64,000 nt of DNA from positions 3,862,001-3,926,000 of the forward strand of contig NZ_CP089928.1 in NCBI RefSeq assembly GCF_021290385.1, written 5' to 3'. Below the pieces are notes generated by a model, which was not told the origin of the DNA, made no database searches, and saw only the letters and a list, made by a program, of their open reading frames with translations. Each line of letters opens with the position of its first letter. Position 1 is the stretch's first letter. The position numbers and the translations under genes are program-made. Below, in pieces: positions 9,867 through 18,551 of this stretch. This DNA comes from Microbulbifer sp. YPW16. Its GTDB lineage: Bacteria > Pseudomonadota > Gammaproteobacteria > Pseudomonadales > Cellvibrionaceae.

Positions 9867-10403
9867 ATGGCGCTTAAAGCAACAATTTTCAAAGTCCGGC
9901 TGCAGGTTGCTGACCTGGACCGGCATCACTATGCGGACTACCCGTTGACCATCGCCCGCCACCCATCGGAAACCGACGAGCGCATGATGGTCCGCTTACT
10001 GGCATTCGCACACAATGCCGGCGATTCACTCGAATTCACCCGTGGCCTCTCCAGTGATGAGGAGGCCGACCTGTGGCAGTTGGGCCTCAGCGGGGAAATA
10101 GAACGCTGGATCGAGGTGGGGCTGCCAGCGGAAGAGCGGGTGCGCAAGGCCTGCAATCGCGCAGGTAAGGTATTGGTGTACAGTTATGGGCGGCGCACGG
10201 CCGGGGTATGGTGGCAGAAGCATGGGCAGGCCCTGGCACGATTCTCCAACCTGCGGGTCTATCAGCTGGATCCTGACCAGACCGAAGCACTGGCATCGCT
10301 TGCGCAACGCACTATGGAATTGAACGTCACCATACAGGATGGCCACCTCTGGATTGCCAGCGGGGAGGAGAGCCTGGAGGTGATCCCGGAGCAACTGCAA
10401 TAA
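9867..10403 (+). CDS. yaeQ: YaeQ family protein
   Basis: A 178-residue protein of the expected size that starts MALKATIFK and contains YADYPLTIARHPSETDERMM and GLSSDEEADLW, both typical of YaeQ. The family has a PD-(D/E)xK nuclease-like fold by structure, but its biological role is not established; early reports linked it to RfaH-independent haemolysin expression. It lies 78 bases downstream of the divergent lemA start and 13 bases upstream of yajQ, with which it is probably co-transcribed. Confidence 0.88.
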   Translation: MALKATIFKVRLQVADLDRHHYADYPLTIARHPSETDERMMVRLLAFAHNAGDSLEFTRGLSSDEEADLWQLGLSGEIERWIEVGLPAEERVRKACNRAGKVLVYSYGRRTAGVWWQKHGQALARFSNLRVYQLDPDQTEALASLAQRTMELNVTIQDGHLWIASGEESLEVIPEQLQ

Positions 10404-10416
10404 TTTTGGAGTATTT

Positions 10417-10899
10417 ATGCCTTCTTTCGATATTGTCTCTGAAGTGGACAAGCACCAGCTGACCAACGCGGTCGACCAGGTAAACCGCACCGTGGGTAAC
10501 CGCTTTGACTTCAAGGGCGTGGACGCCGAAGTGGAAATGAATGGCTTTGAGCTGACCGTGCGGGCCGAGGCCGATATCCAGGTAACGCAGATGGTGGATA
10601 TGCTCCGCAGCGCGCTGATCAAGTGTGATATCGATCCCCTCGCCATGGAAGTGGGCGAGCCGGAGCAGTCCGGCAAGGTGGTTAAGGTCAAGATCACACT
10701 GAAAAATGGCTTGGACAAAGAGCTGGCCAAGAAAATCACAAAGATTATCAAGGATGAGAAGCTCAAGGTGCAGGCATCCATCCAGGGCGACCAGGTCAGG
10801 GTTACCGGCAAGAAGCGCGACGATCTGCAGCAGGTCATCGCAACACTGCGTGGGAAAGAGCTGGAACAACCCTTGCAATTCGAGAACTTCCGCGATTGA
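10417..10899 (+). CDS. yajQ: YajQ-family cyclic-di-GMP / nucleotide-binding protein
   Basis: A 160-residue protein of canonical length beginning MPSFDIVSEVDKHQL, with the NRFDFKGVDAEVEM motif and two ferredoxin-like repeats. YajQ-family proteins bind cyclic di-GMP (shown in Xanthomonas and Pseudomonas) and act through transcription-factor partners; E. coli YajQ binds nucleic acid or nucleotides. The gene has a good ggag ribosome site and follows yaeQ after 13 bases. No partner regulator is encoded next to it. Confidence 0.92.
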   Translation: MPSFDIVSEVDKHQLTNAVDQVNRTVGNRFDFKGVDAEVEMNGFELTVRAEADIQVTQMVDMLRSALIKCDIDPLAMEVGEPEQSGKVVKVKITLKNGLDKELAKKITKIIKDEKLKVQASIQGDQVRVTGKKRDDLQQVIATLRGKELEQPLQFENFRD

Positions 10900-10937
10900 T
10901 AATACCGTGCCCCCGGGCAACGGGATAAAGGTAAAAA

Positions 10938-11963
10938 ATGCAGAAGTTTCTTCGGGGCCTGCTGTTGTCAGGTTTTTTAGGGCAGGTGACTGTTTCTGTG
11001 GCGCAGCCGGTTATTCCTGCGGAGCTGCGCGGCAGCTGGTGGCTGGACGGCAGTGCGGGCCTGGATATTTCCGGGCTGAGTTTTTGTGACGGGGAATTGC
11101 TGGCGGTATCAGACAAGGATTCCACCGGTATTTACCGGATCCGGCTGGACCAACCGGCAATGGGGCCTGGGCCGCGCACAGATGCAGATAGTGGTGAAGC
11201 GGGAGATAACGCTGTTCCAGCGGCGGCGACACAGCTGGAGCCCTACCGACGCATCAACGGGCTGGATTTGCCGTCCGGGCGCTGGGAGGGCTGGAAAGCA
11301 GCGCTGCTCAACCTGGTCCAGTCGGGGACAGCGGCGGACTTTGAGGGGATCAGCTGCAGCGGTGGCGATATCTACATGGTCAGCGAGCGTCACCACCGTG
11401 TTGCGCAGTTGCCAACTACTGGTGATGCGCGCTGGCTGCCACCGCAGTGGGCCGATGGCGCCCGTGAGCGCGGCTTTATGCTGCAGTTCAATGGTGCCAG
11501 CGAGGGACTGGTGCGGGACGGCGAAGATACCTGGATTGCGATGGAGCGGGATGGGCGGGGGCTGGTGCGCCTGTCCGGGGATACAGTCGAGTATTTTCGC
11601 GTACCGGGAGTGCCTGGCCTGGATTTCCGCGGTCGTTCGGAAGACCTGACCGGGCTCGATATTTATGACGGGGCCCTTTACACCCTGGAGCGGAATGCGT
11701 TTGCCGTTTGCCGCCGCGCACTGCCCGGCCTGCGTGCGCAGTGGTGCATCAACTATCGCGCGGTTGAGGAAAGGCCGGAGTACATCTACCGGGAGACCTA
11801 TTACGGCAAGGCCGAGGGCCTGGCTGTGCGCGACGACGGGATTTTTGTGGTACTGGATAATAACAATCTCGGCCGCGTTGCAGCCCCGGATGATCGCCGC
11901 GGCCTGCTGTTACAGCTGGCGCATCCCCCGGCGGGTGTGGTGGCGGAAGCCGGACCCGAATGA
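10938..11963 (+). CDS. Secreted protein resembling the esterase-like phytase family
   Basis: A 341-residue protein with a signal peptide (residues 1-22, cleavage near SVAQ). The rest is built of short beta-type segments: GLDISGLSFCDGELLAVSDKD near the start, DFEGISCSGGDIYMVSERH in the middle, and a region around LRDDGIFVVLDNN-like sequence near the end. The spacing resembles the esterase-like domain of phytases (a beta-propeller fold), but I cannot assign catalytic residues and the substrate is unknown. Its stop overlaps the ATG of the Fe-S-type uracil-DNA glycosylase gene by four bases (ATGA), so the two are co-translated despite unrelated roles. Confidence 0.6.
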   Translation: MQKFLRGLLLSGFLGQVTVSVAQPVIPAELRGSWWLDGSAGLDISGLSFCDGELLAVSDKDSTGIYRIRLDQPAMGPGPRTDADSGEAGDNAVPAAATQLEPYRRINGLDLPSGRWEGWKAALLNLVQSGTAADFEGISCSGGDIYMVSERHHRVAQLPTTGDARWLPPQWADGARERGFMLQFNGASEGLVRDGEDTWIAMERDGRGLVRLSGDTVEYFRVPGVPGLDFRGRSEDLTGLDIYDGALYTLERNAFAVCRRALPGLRAQWCINYRAVEERPEYIYRETYYGKAEGLAVRDDGIFVVLDNNNLGRVAAPDDRRGLLLQLAHPPAGVVAEAGPE

Positions 11964-12550
11964 GCCGGCGCATCCCCCTGCAGGACCTGCTGCGCGAGGT
12001 GCGTGCCTGCCGCCTGTGCGAGGACGTGCTGCCGCTGGGCCCGAACCCCGTGCTGCGCGCGGCTGAGTCGGCGCGCCTGTTGATTGTCGGCCAGGCACCG
12101 GGCACTAAGGTGCACGAGACCGGCATCCCCTGGAATGATCCTTCGGGCGATCGCCTGCGGGACTGGCTGGCAATCGACCGCGATACCTTTTACGACGAAT
12201 CCCGCATCGCCATTATCCCCATGGGGTTCTGCTATCCCGGGCGCGGCAAGGGCGGCGACCTGCCGCCGCGACCCGAGTGCGCTGCCGCCTGGCATGCGCG
12301 ATTGCTGGAGCTTCTGCCGGACCTGCAACTGACCCTGCTGGTGGGCCAGTATGCACAGCGCTACTACCTGCCGCACTGGTATGGCAGCATTACCGAGAAC
12401 GTGCGCCACTACGCCGATGCGCTGCCCGCCGGTTATTTCCCATTGCCGCACCCGAGCCCGCGCAATACCCTCTGGCTGCGCCAGCGCCCCTGGTTCGAGA
12501 AAGAAGTGGTGCCGGAACTCCGCCGCCAGGTAAAGAAGGTCTTACCGTAG
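11960..12550 (+). CDS. Uracil-DNA glycosylase superfamily protein with a probable Fe-S cluster
   Basis: A 196-residue protein with motif 1 GQAPGTKVHETGIPWNDPSG and motif 2 HPSPRN of the uracil-DNA glycosylase superfamily. Four cysteines, C17-x2-C20 and C91-x15-C107, match the C-x2-C...C-x14-17-C pattern that holds the [4Fe-4S] cluster in family 4 enzymes, so an Fe-S enzyme is likely. Motif 1 differs from the textbook family 4 and family 5 versions, so the precise subfamily and the damaged base removed are uncertain. It overlaps the upstream gene by four bases and is followed by the classical ung gene. Its TAG stop lies inside a REP-like sequence. Confidence 0.8.
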   Translation: MSRRIPLQDLLREVRACRLCEDVLPLGPNPVLRAAESARLLIVGQAPGTKVHETGIPWNDPSGDRLRDWLAIDRDTFYDESRIAIIPMGFCYPGRGKGGDLPPRPECAAAWHARLLELLPDLQLTLLVGQYAQRYYLPHWYGSITENVRHYADALPAGYFPLPHPSPRNTLWLRQRPWFEKEVVPELRRQVKKVLP

Positions 12551-12572
12551 GGGCGAGCCTGGTGTTCGCCCG
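12547..12572 (+). repeat. Solitary REP-like sequence
   Basis: A GTAGGGGCGA head followed by a hairpin with a six-base stem (GGGCGA 12551-12556 with TCGCCC 12566-12571). The GTAG head and hairpin resemble dispersed REP sequences of pseudomonads. The TAG stop codon of the upstream glycosylase gene is part of the head. It shares the GTAGG start, but not the stem sequence, with the paired element at 5158-5235. Confidence 0.55.
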
Positions 12573-12617
12573 TGCACCGCGACAAAAGCACGAAGATAGT
12601 ATTTTTCAGGAAGCAGC

Positions 12618-13340
12618 ATGACATCCCCCGAAAAAATAAAGATAGAACCCAGCTGGCACCGGGTGCTCGAGAGTGAGTTCCGGAAACCCTATATGGGCCA
12701 GCTGCGGGAGTTCCTGCGCACAGAGAAGAGTGCCGGCAAGCAGATCTACCCACCTGGTGGCCAGATTTTCAATGCCTTCAACTCAACACCGTTTGATCGG
12801 GTAAAGGTCGTGATCCTGGGGCAGGATCCCTACCATGGGGCGGGCCAGGCCCACGGCCTGTGTTTCTCGGTAATGCCGGGCGTGCGCATTCCCCCGTCAC
12901 TACAGAATATCTACAAGGAGCTGGAATCCGACCTGGGTATCCCCCGGGCACAGCACGGTTGCCTGCAGCCGTGGGCAGAGCAGGGCGTATTATTGCTGAA
13001 CGCCACCCTGACGGTGGAGGACAGCAAGGCCGGTGCCCACCAGGGGCGCGGCTGGGAGCAGTTTACCGATGCGGCTATCCACGCCCTGGCAGAGCAGCGC
13101 GAGGGGTTGGTATTTATCCTGTGGGGCAGTTACGCGCAGAAAAAGGGGGCCTTTATCGATCGCAATAAACACCTGGTGCTGCGCGCGCCACATCCCTCAC
13201 CATTGTCGGCACACCGGGGGTTCTTCGGTACCCGGCCATTCTCACAGGCCAATGCCTGGCTAGAGCAGCACGGCCAGGCGCCCATCGACTGGCAGTTACC
13301 TGCAGCTGCTGAGCTTCACCGGGTTGCGGTTGAAATCTGA
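12618..13340 (+). CDS. ung: Uracil-DNA glycosylase, family 1
   Basis: A 240-residue protein of normal length. The water-activating motif GQDPYHG (Asp about residue 70), the uracil-pocket segment GLCFSV, the LLLNATLTV strand and the DNA-minor-groove loop [13 protein letters not shown] are all intact. Ung excises uracil from DNA at the start of base-excision repair in the cytoplasm. It lies 67 bases downstream of another uracil-DNA glycosylase superfamily gene, with a REP-like hairpin between them. Confidence 0.97.
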   Translation: MTSPEKIKIEPSWHRVLESEFRKPYMGQLREFLRTEKSAGKQIYPPGGQIFNAFNSTPFDRVKVVILGQDPYHGAGQAHGLCFSVMPGVRIPPSLQNIYKELESDLGIPRAQHGCLQPWAEQGVLLLNATLTVEDSKAGAHQGRGWEQFTDAAIHALAEQREGLVFILWGSYAQKKGAFIDRNKHLVLRAPHPSPLSAHRGFFGTRPFSQANAWLEQHGQAPIDWQLPAAAELHRVAVEI

Positions 13341-13367
13341 TTGCGGGATAGCCGGCCTGGATGCGAA

Positions 13368-14396
13368 TCAGGCCAGCGGGTCTGCTTCCGCGTCGTAGGG
13401 TAGTTCCTGCAACTGTAACTGGCGGCCGTCTGCCAGTTTGAGCGAGGCCTCCTCGGCGACCCTGGCAATGGTCAGCACCGCCAGCAGCTCGATGCCTTCT
13501 TCACTGCGGCAGGCCTCGACAGTATTGCCAATGGACTTGCCGTCGCCCGTGACGATATCGCTGCCGGGAGCGGGTAGTTCGCCGGACTCGCAGCGCGCCC
13601 GGTACATGCGGCGCTTTGCGGCGCCCAGGTACTGCATGCGGGCCACCACTTCCTGGCCGGTGTAACAGCCTTTCTTGAAATTCACCCCGCCCAGCAGGTG
13701 CAGGTTCAGCATCTGCGGGATAAACATTTCACTGGTGGCGGCGTGGAGTTGCGGGATTCCTGCCGCCACCTGTTCCGCCACCCAGTGGCAGTAACCTGCC
13801 GCTTCGGCGACCGTGGCCAGTTTTTCCCAGAGGGCCCCTGCAGACTCACCGGGAACCTCCAGCGCCAGCTGGTGCTCATTCAGGGCACAGGCGAGGATTG
13901 TGGTGTCGTCCAGCTGGCAGTGCGCGGCTTCACCGGGTGCCAGTTGCGGGACCTGCAGCAACTCCGCAGCCTGCCTGATGGCCCCCTTGCCCTGCAGGCC
14001 CAGCCAGCGCCGGGATTCCCCGGCCTCGGCCAGTTCGGTCTTGAAAAAGACCGCGTACTTGGCCATGGCGTCCCGGCCGATTGGGGCCAGGTCCCGGGGC
14101 AGCAGCAGGGTAAAGTCTTCCTGCGAGTGCTTGATGGCGCGGAAGGCGCTGATCATGCGCCCCTTGGGATTACAGTGGGCACCCAGGGTACTGTGGTTAT
14201 CGGGCAGGTTGACCAGGTCGCAGGTAAGCTGGCCCTGCAGGAATTTCTGGCTGTCGGGGCCGGTGACGGTGACCGACCCCAGGGGGCTCAGGTCCACCAG
14301 GTGCAGGTCCGCCGGGGTATCGGGGAAGTGCGCCTGGTTGCCCTCCCACACGGCGCCCCGTGCGCTGAGGTATTCCTGCCACTGTGCCTGGTCCAT
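13368..14396 (-). CDS. ygfZ: Folate-binding Fe-S cluster repair protein YgfZ
   Basis: A glycine-cleavage-T-like protein of 342 residues from the preferred ATG at 14396, which has an aggga ribosome site; the frame is open further upstream to 14438 but the extension looks unrelated. The family signature KGCYTGQEVVARMQY is present, including the essential Cys. YgfZ binds tetrahydrofolate and helps maintain enzymes with iron-sulfur clusters, for example MiaB. It is divergent from sdhE, a grouping that is common in gammaproteobacteria. Confidence 0.92.
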   Translation of the reverse strand: MDQAQWQEYLSARGAVWEGNQAHFPDTPADLHLVDLSPLGSVTVTGPDSQKFLQGQLTCDLVNLPDNHSTLGAHCNPKGRMISAFRAIKHSQEDFTLLLPRDLAPIGRDAMAKYAVFFKTELAEAGESRRWLGLQGKGAIRQAAELLQVPQLAPGEAAHCQLDDTTILACALNEHQLALEVPGESAGALWEKLATVAEAAGYCHWVAEQVAAGIPQLHAATSEMFIPQMLNLHLLGGVNFKKGCYTGQEVVARMQYLGAAKRRMYRARCESGELPAPGSDIVTGDGKSIGNTVEACRSEEGIELLAVLTIARVAEEASLKLADGRQLQLQELPYDAEADPLA

Positions 14397-14556
14397 GGTG
14401 AGTCCCTGTACTGCTCGGTTGGTGTGTGTTGACACCACTATGTGGGGTTGGCGGGGTGGATTTCAACCGGGAGCGCAGGGTCCCGGCGTGGCCGGGGCTA
14501 CTGTTCGGGCGCCCGCTACAGGTATACTGCCGCAAATTCTCTGGTTGGAATGAAGT

Positions 14557-14802
14557 ATGGATCGCAACCGCCTGTTTTGGGCCAGCCGCCGCGGTATGCT
14601 GGAGCTGGACCTGGTACTGCTGCCGTTTCTGGAAAACGTCTACGACACCCTCGACGAGGCTGACAAGCAGCGTTATGTAAAGCTGCTGGACAGCGAGGAC
14701 CAGGACCTGTTTGCCTGGTTCCTGCGCCGCGAGGATCCGGAGGATCCGGAGTTGCTGCATATTGTGCAGATTATCCGTGACAACACCGGCCTGCAGGAAT
14801 AG
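14557..14802 (+). CDS. sdhE: Succinate dehydrogenase flavinylation factor SdhE
   Basis: An 81-residue protein of typical size. The conserved RRGMLELD segment (RGxxE motif, residues about 11-19) needed for covalent attachment of FAD to SdhA is present, followed by the helical YDTLDEADKQRYVKLL and DLFAWFLR stretches. It acts in the cytoplasm on succinate dehydrogenase and fumarate reductase flavoprotein subunits. A TATACT sequence at 14523-14528 could be its -10 element. A ygfX-like gene follows, as in E. coli. Confidence 0.93.
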   Translation: MDRNRLFWASRRGMLELDLVLLPFLENVYDTLDEADKQRYVKLLDSEDQDLFAWFLRREDPEDPELLHIVQIIRDNTGLQE

Positions 14803-14848
14803 CCCGCACTCCCCCGTCCCCGAGCGCCACGCGCGGTTATCCTGCAGC

Positions 14849-15229
14849 GTGGCGCCCTCCCGTATTCTTACCTTGATCCTGGCGGCGGCCCTGCTGCAGG
14901 GGCTGCTGTTGTTGTGGCTGGCGCCATTGCCCTGGTATATCGCCCTGGCCCTGGTAGTGCCGGTATTGGCCTACGCCATCCTGGAATGGCACCGCATCGT
15001 GTCCACCAGCGGAGTCATCAGTACCCGCGAGCGGCGCTGGTTCTGGCGTCCCGATGGTGCTGAGGATGGTGAAATCTTTCTGCACGGTGAGCTGGTGCTG
15101 TGGTCCTGGGTGGTAGTGGTGAACAGCCGTGACCCGCGCGGGCGCCGCCTGCGGCTGGTGCTGGCCCGCGACAGTATGAGCGCGGATGACTGGCGGCGCC
15201 TGCGGGCGGCACTGCAGTACTCCCGTTGA
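14849..15229 (+). CDS. YgfX-like membrane protein
   Basis: A protein of about 126 residues with two adjacent membrane helices (residues about 5-45, AAALLQGLLLLWLAPLPWYI and the following segment) and a basic C-terminal cytoplasmic domain with HGELVLWSWVVVV and RLRLVLARDSMSADDWRRLR. Size, topology and position directly after sdhE match YgfX (CptA), described in E. coli as an inhibitor of cell-division and cytoskeletal proteins. GTG at 14849 is the most plausible start, without a strong ribosome site. The C terminus meets the convergent nadB gene. Confidence 0.7.
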   Translation: MAPSRILTLILAAALLQGLLLLWLAPLPWYIALALVVPVLAYAILEWHRIVSTSGVISTRERRWFWRPDGAEDGEIFLHGELVLWSWVVVVNSRDPRGRRLRLVLARDSMSADDWRRLRAALQYSR

Positions 15230-15241
15230 AACTGGCGGTTT

Positions 15242-15261
15242 GCGGGCGGGGGCGCGCCCGC
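15242..15261. terminator. GC-rich hairpin between the convergent ygfX-like and nadB genes
   Basis: A seven-base stem GCGGGCG (15242-15248) pairs with CGCCCGC (15255-15261) across a six-base loop. It lies between two convergent genes, where a shared terminator is expected, but no T run follows on either strand, so it is only a candidate. Confidence 0.35.
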
Positions 15262-15264
15262 CAC

Positions 15265-16881
15265 TTACACAAACTGCCGCTGGTCGGCGAAATTCTCCGG
15301 CACCAGGATGGTATCCATGGCCAGTTCACGCAGGCTCGGGTAGTCCACTGAATAGTGCAGCCCGCGGCTCTCGCGGCGGTCCAGTGCTGAGCGGATGATC
15401 AGCTCGGCCACCACTGCCAGGTTACGCAGCTCGATCAGGTCGCTGGTAATACGGTAGTTGGCGTAGAACTCACGGATTTCCTGCTGCAGCAGCCTTACCC
15501 GGTGTTCCGCTCGCAACAGGCGTTTGCGGGTGCGCACGATACCCACGTAGTCCCACATAAAGCGGCGTAATTCATCCCAGTTGTGGGAGATAACCACATC
15601 CTCATCCGAGTCGGTGACCCGGGAGGCGTCCCAGGGCGCCGCCTCCCGGGGCGGCGTTACGCGGTCCAGGTGCGCATCGATATGCAGTGCCGCGGCGCGT
15701 CCGTATACCAGGCACTCCAGCAGGGAATTGCTGGCCAGGCGGTTGGCGCCGTGCAGGCCGGTAAAGGTGGTTTCGCCGATGGCATAGAGCTGGTCCAGGT
15801 CGGTGCGGCCGTGTTCGTCCACGATCACACCGCCGCAGGTATAGTGGGCTGCGGGGACCACCGGGATCGGTTCCCTGGTGATATCAATGCCGTACTGCAG
15901 GCAATTGCTGTAAACAGTGGGGAAATGCCCGCGGATAAAGTCGGCGTCCTTGTGGGAGATATCCAGGTAGAGGCAGTCGGCACCCAGGCGCTTCATTTCA
16001 TGGTCGATGGCGCGGGCGACGATGTCCCGGGGCGCCAGTTCGCCGCGCTTGTCGAAGCGGTGCATAAAGCGCTGGCCGTCGGGCAGTTTCAGTTGCGCAC
16101 CCTCGCCGCGCAGGGCTTCCGTCACCAGGGAGGCCTTGGCCCTGGGATGATACAGGCAGGTGGGGTGGAACTGGTTGAATTCCATGTTGGCGACGCGGCA
16201 ACCGGCGCGCCAGGCCATGGCAATGCCGTCCCCACTGGCGCCGTCGGGGTTGCTGGTGTAGAGGTAAGCCTTGCTGGCGCCACCGGTGGCAAGGACCACG
16301 GCGCGGGCCTGGAACAGCTCCACTTCTTCGGTTTCACGGTCCAGTACGTAGGCGCCGGCGCAGCGGAAGCGGCCCTTGGCGGCATCGGGCTGGCGGATCA
16401 GGTCCAGCGCGACGTGCTGCTCGAAACAGTCGATGTTGGCGGCTGCACGAACCCGCTCGATCAGGGTGCTGTGCACCGCCCGGCCGGTGGCATCGGCACT
16501 GTGGATGATGCGCCGGTGGCTGTGGCCACCCTCCTTGGTGAGGTGGTAATCCTGGTCCTCACGGGTGAAGTCGACCCCCTGGTCAATCAGCCACTGGATC
16601 GCTGCGGCGCCGTTTTCCACTGTATGGCGCACCGCATCCGGGTGGCAGAGGCCGGCGCCCGCATCTAAGGTATCAGCGATATGGGACTCCACCGAGTCGG
16701 CGCTGTCGAGCACCGCGGCGATGCCGCCCTGCGCGAACCAGGTGGAGCCGTCCCGCAGTCGCTGCTTGGATAGCAGCGCCACCCGGTAACGGGCCGACAG
16801 GTGCAGCGCCAGGGTCAGCCCGGCAGCACCGCTGCCAATGACCAGGACGTCGTAATTTGCCTTTGCACTCATAATTTTCAT
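15265..16881 (-). CDS. nadB: L-aspartate oxidase
   Basis: A 538-residue flavoprotein with the N-terminal dinucleotide motif [18 protein letters not shown] and the substrate-site region [19 protein letters not shown], plus HYTCGGV in the capping domain. It oxidises aspartate to iminoaspartate, the first step of NAD synthesis with quinolinate synthase NadA. The start may be ATG 16881 or ATG 16872. It is divergent from rpoE, as in many gammaproteobacteria. Confidence 0.96.
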   Translation of the reverse strand: MKIMSAKANYDVLVIGSGAAGLTLALHLSARYRVALLSKQRLRDGSTWFAQGGIAAVLDSADSVESHIADTLDAGAGLCHPDAVRHTVENGAAAIQWLIDQGVDFTREDQDYHLTKEGGHSHRRIIHSADATGRAVHSTLIERVRAAANIDCFEQHVALDLIRQPDAAKGRFRCAGAYVLDRETEEVELFQARAVVLATGGASKAYLYTSNPDGASGDGIAMAWRAGCRVANMEFNQFHPTCLYHPRAKASLVTEALRGEGAQLKLPDGQRFMHRFDKRGELAPRDIVARAIDHEMKRLGADCLYLDISHKDADFIRGHFPTVYSNCLQYGIDITREPIPVVPAAHYTCGGVIVDEHGRTDLDQLYAIGETTFTGLHGANRLASNSLLECLVYGRAAALHIDAHLDRVTPPREAAPWDASRVTDSDEDVVISHNWDELRRFMWDYVGIVRTRKRLLRAEHRVRLLQQEIREFYANYRITSDLIELRNLAVVAELIIRSALDRRESRGLHYSVDYPSLRELAMDTILVPENFADQRQFV

Positions 16882-16935
16882 TGTCCAGTGGGGTCGCGTA
16901 GTATAGCGCCAACTTTCAATTCGTCGATTTGGCCC

Positions 16936-16965
16936 GGAACTTATGTCCTACCGCCAGTGTCTTCA
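16936..16965 (+). promoter_or_regulatory. Candidate sigma-E promoter of the rpoE operon
   Basis: GGAACTT at 16936-16942 matches the -35 consensus of sigma-E/AlgU promoters exactly; a -10-like TCTTCA follows at 16960-16965 after 17 bases (consensus TCTAA/TCTGA). rpoE/algU genes are known to be autoregulated from such a promoter, and this site lies about 85 bases upstream of the ATG. Confidence 0.65.
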
Positions 16966-17049
16966 ACATCACAGAATAAATACCTGCGTTGCCAGCTCCA
17001 GACCCATCTGGGAGGCCGCACGCGGTGTGGCTGTATTTGGGAGTAGGGG

Positions 17050-17664
17050 ATGACAGCGCAACAGGCGTCACCAAGTGACCGCCAGCTGGTAGAGCGGGTG
17101 CAGAAGGGCGACAAGCGCGCCTTCGACCTGCTGGTGTTGAAATACCAGCACAAGATCGTTGCCGTGGTGAGCCGTTTCATCAAGGATCACAGCGAGGTTC
17201 AGGACGTGGTGCAGGAGGCTTTTATCAAGGCCTACCGTGCACTGGCCAATTTCCGTGGGGAAAGTGCCTTCTATACCTGGATGTATCGCATCGCGATCAA
17301 TACGGCCAAGAATCACCTGGTGTCCCGCGGGCGTCGCCCGCCGTCCTCAGACGTGGACCTGGAAGATGCGGAGTTTTATTCCGGGGCCGACATGCTGCGG
17401 GACAATGAGACACCGGAAAACCAGTTGTTCCGCGACCAGCTCGAGCAGGCCGTGCACCAGGCGATCCAGGCACTTCCTGAAGACCTGCGCTCGGCCGTGA
17501 CGCTGCGCGAGATGGAGGGCCTGAGCTACGAGGATATCGCCGAGGTCATGGGTTGCCCCGTGGGTACCGTGCGCTCGCGCATCTTCCGCGCCAGGGAGGC
17601 GATTGACCGCACGGTCAAGGCGGTAATGGCCGGTGAGCCCGAGCCCATGGGGGATCGCGGCTAG
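17050..17664 (+). CDS. rpoE: Extracytoplasmic-stress sigma factor RpoE/AlgU
   Basis: A 204-residue ECF sigma factor. Region 2 (FDLLVLKYQHKIVAVVSRF, then DVVQEAFIKAYRAL) and region 4 (LPEDLRSAVTLREMEGLSYEDIAEVMG) are conserved. It directs RNA polymerase to envelope-stress genes when released from RseA. The ATG at 17050 has a good ggagtagggg ribosome site. It heads rpoE-rseA-rseB-rseC, although 170 bases separate it from rseA, which contain a short hairpin but no clear terminator. Confidence 0.97.
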   Translation: MTAQQASPSDRQLVERVQKGDKRAFDLLVLKYQHKIVAVVSRFIKDHSEVQDVVQEAFIKAYRALANFRGESAFYTWMYRIAINTAKNHLVSRGRRPPSSDVDLEDAEFYSGADMLRDNETPENQLFRDQLEQAVHQAIQALPEDLRSAVTLREMEGLSYEDIAEVMGCPVGTVRSRIFRAREAIDRTVKAVMAGEPEPMGDRG

Positions 17665-17834
17665 GTCCCGCAGGACCGGGACGCTGGAGAATTTTTGCTG
17701 CGGTGGTGAAACAATTCCCCGCCCGGCATGTCTGAGAGAATGACCGGCAAGTGGTATCTGCTGGAACTGGCAATTTTGCCGTGGCGCGGGTCTCTGCGCC
17801 GGTTCATCAATTGTTTTAGAGAGGGGTTGCCCGT

Positions 17835-18551
17835 ATGTCCCACGGGAGTCATCAGGATCGGCTGAATGAATCGCTGTCTGCGCTGATGGATGGCGAGGCC
17901 ACGGAGCTGGAGCTGCAGCGCCTGCTGAAGCACGGCGGCGCCGAGGGTGAGCTGGCCGAGCGCTGGTCCCGCTACCAGTTGGCGGCCAGTGTGATGCGGC
18001 GCGAGCAGGTGTCGCCGGCAATACCGGGGCTCGCAGCCGGCATTTCCGCGGCGATTGAAGCTGAGGCACCCCTGGATGTGCAGGCCGGGGAGAGTCCTTC
18101 GGCTGCCAACGACGGTACCCGTTCCCCCTGGATGCGGACCCTGTCCCGCGGTGCTGTCGCCGCCACTGTGGCTTTCGCAGCCATCCTGGGGGTGCAGCAG
18201 CTGTCGCAGCCCCAGCCCGGGGTGTCAGGTAATGAAACTGGTGCCCCACAGCTGGCAGCCGAGCCGGCGCGACCGGTGCAGCAGCCGGTCCAGCAGTCGG
18301 CACCGCAGCCCAGTGGTTTCTACGTGCCCGCACCGACAACCCGTTCGGTCAGCACTGCCGGCCCGCGCCTGGTGCCCGAACGGCAATCGGGTGTCCCGGT
18401 GCAGGGCGTGATCCAGCAGGCGCCGCCCGCGGAGCTGATTCGTCACCTGAACCGGGTGATGATCCAGCATTCACAGCAGGCGGGCCATGTCAGCACCCAG
18501 GGCATGGTGCCGTTTGCGCGCGCCACCTACGGAGAGCAGGACGGACAGTGA
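17835..18551 (+). CDS. rseA: Anti-sigma-E factor RseA/MucA
   Basis: A 238-residue protein. The N-terminal cytoplasmic part (residues 1-75, ESLSALMDGEATELELQRLL, RWSRYQLAASVMR) matches the sigma-binding domain of RseA. A single membrane segment follows at about 103-121 (GAVAATVAFAAILGV), then a periplasmic Pro/Gln/Ala-rich region and a C-terminal RseB-binding segment (PPAELIRHLNRVMIQHS). Stress-triggered proteolysis by DegS and RseP is expected to release sigma-E. Its stop overlaps the GTG of rseB by four bases. Confidence 0.93.
   Translation: MSHGSHQDRLNESLSALMDGEATELELQRLLKHGGAEGELAERWSRYQLAASVMRREQVSPAIPGLAAGISAAIEAEAPLDVQAGESPSAANDGTRSPWMRTLSRGAVAATVAFAAILGVQQLSQPQPGVSGNETGAPQLAAEPARPVQQPVQQSAPQPSGFYVPAPTTRSVSTAGPRLVPERQSGVPVQGVIQQAPPAELIRHLNRVMIQHSQQAGHVSTQGMVPFARATYGEQDGQ

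Noticed and set aside
17665-17682. Hairpin GTCCCG-CAGGAC-CGGGAC after rpoE as an intrinsic terminator
   Set aside because: No T run follows directly, and rpoE-rseA cotranscription is expected; it may only be a weak attenuator.
17763-17800. GGAACT followed by GGTCTC upstream of rseA, like a second sigma-E promoter
   Set aside because: The spacing of about 21 bases is too long for sigma-E.
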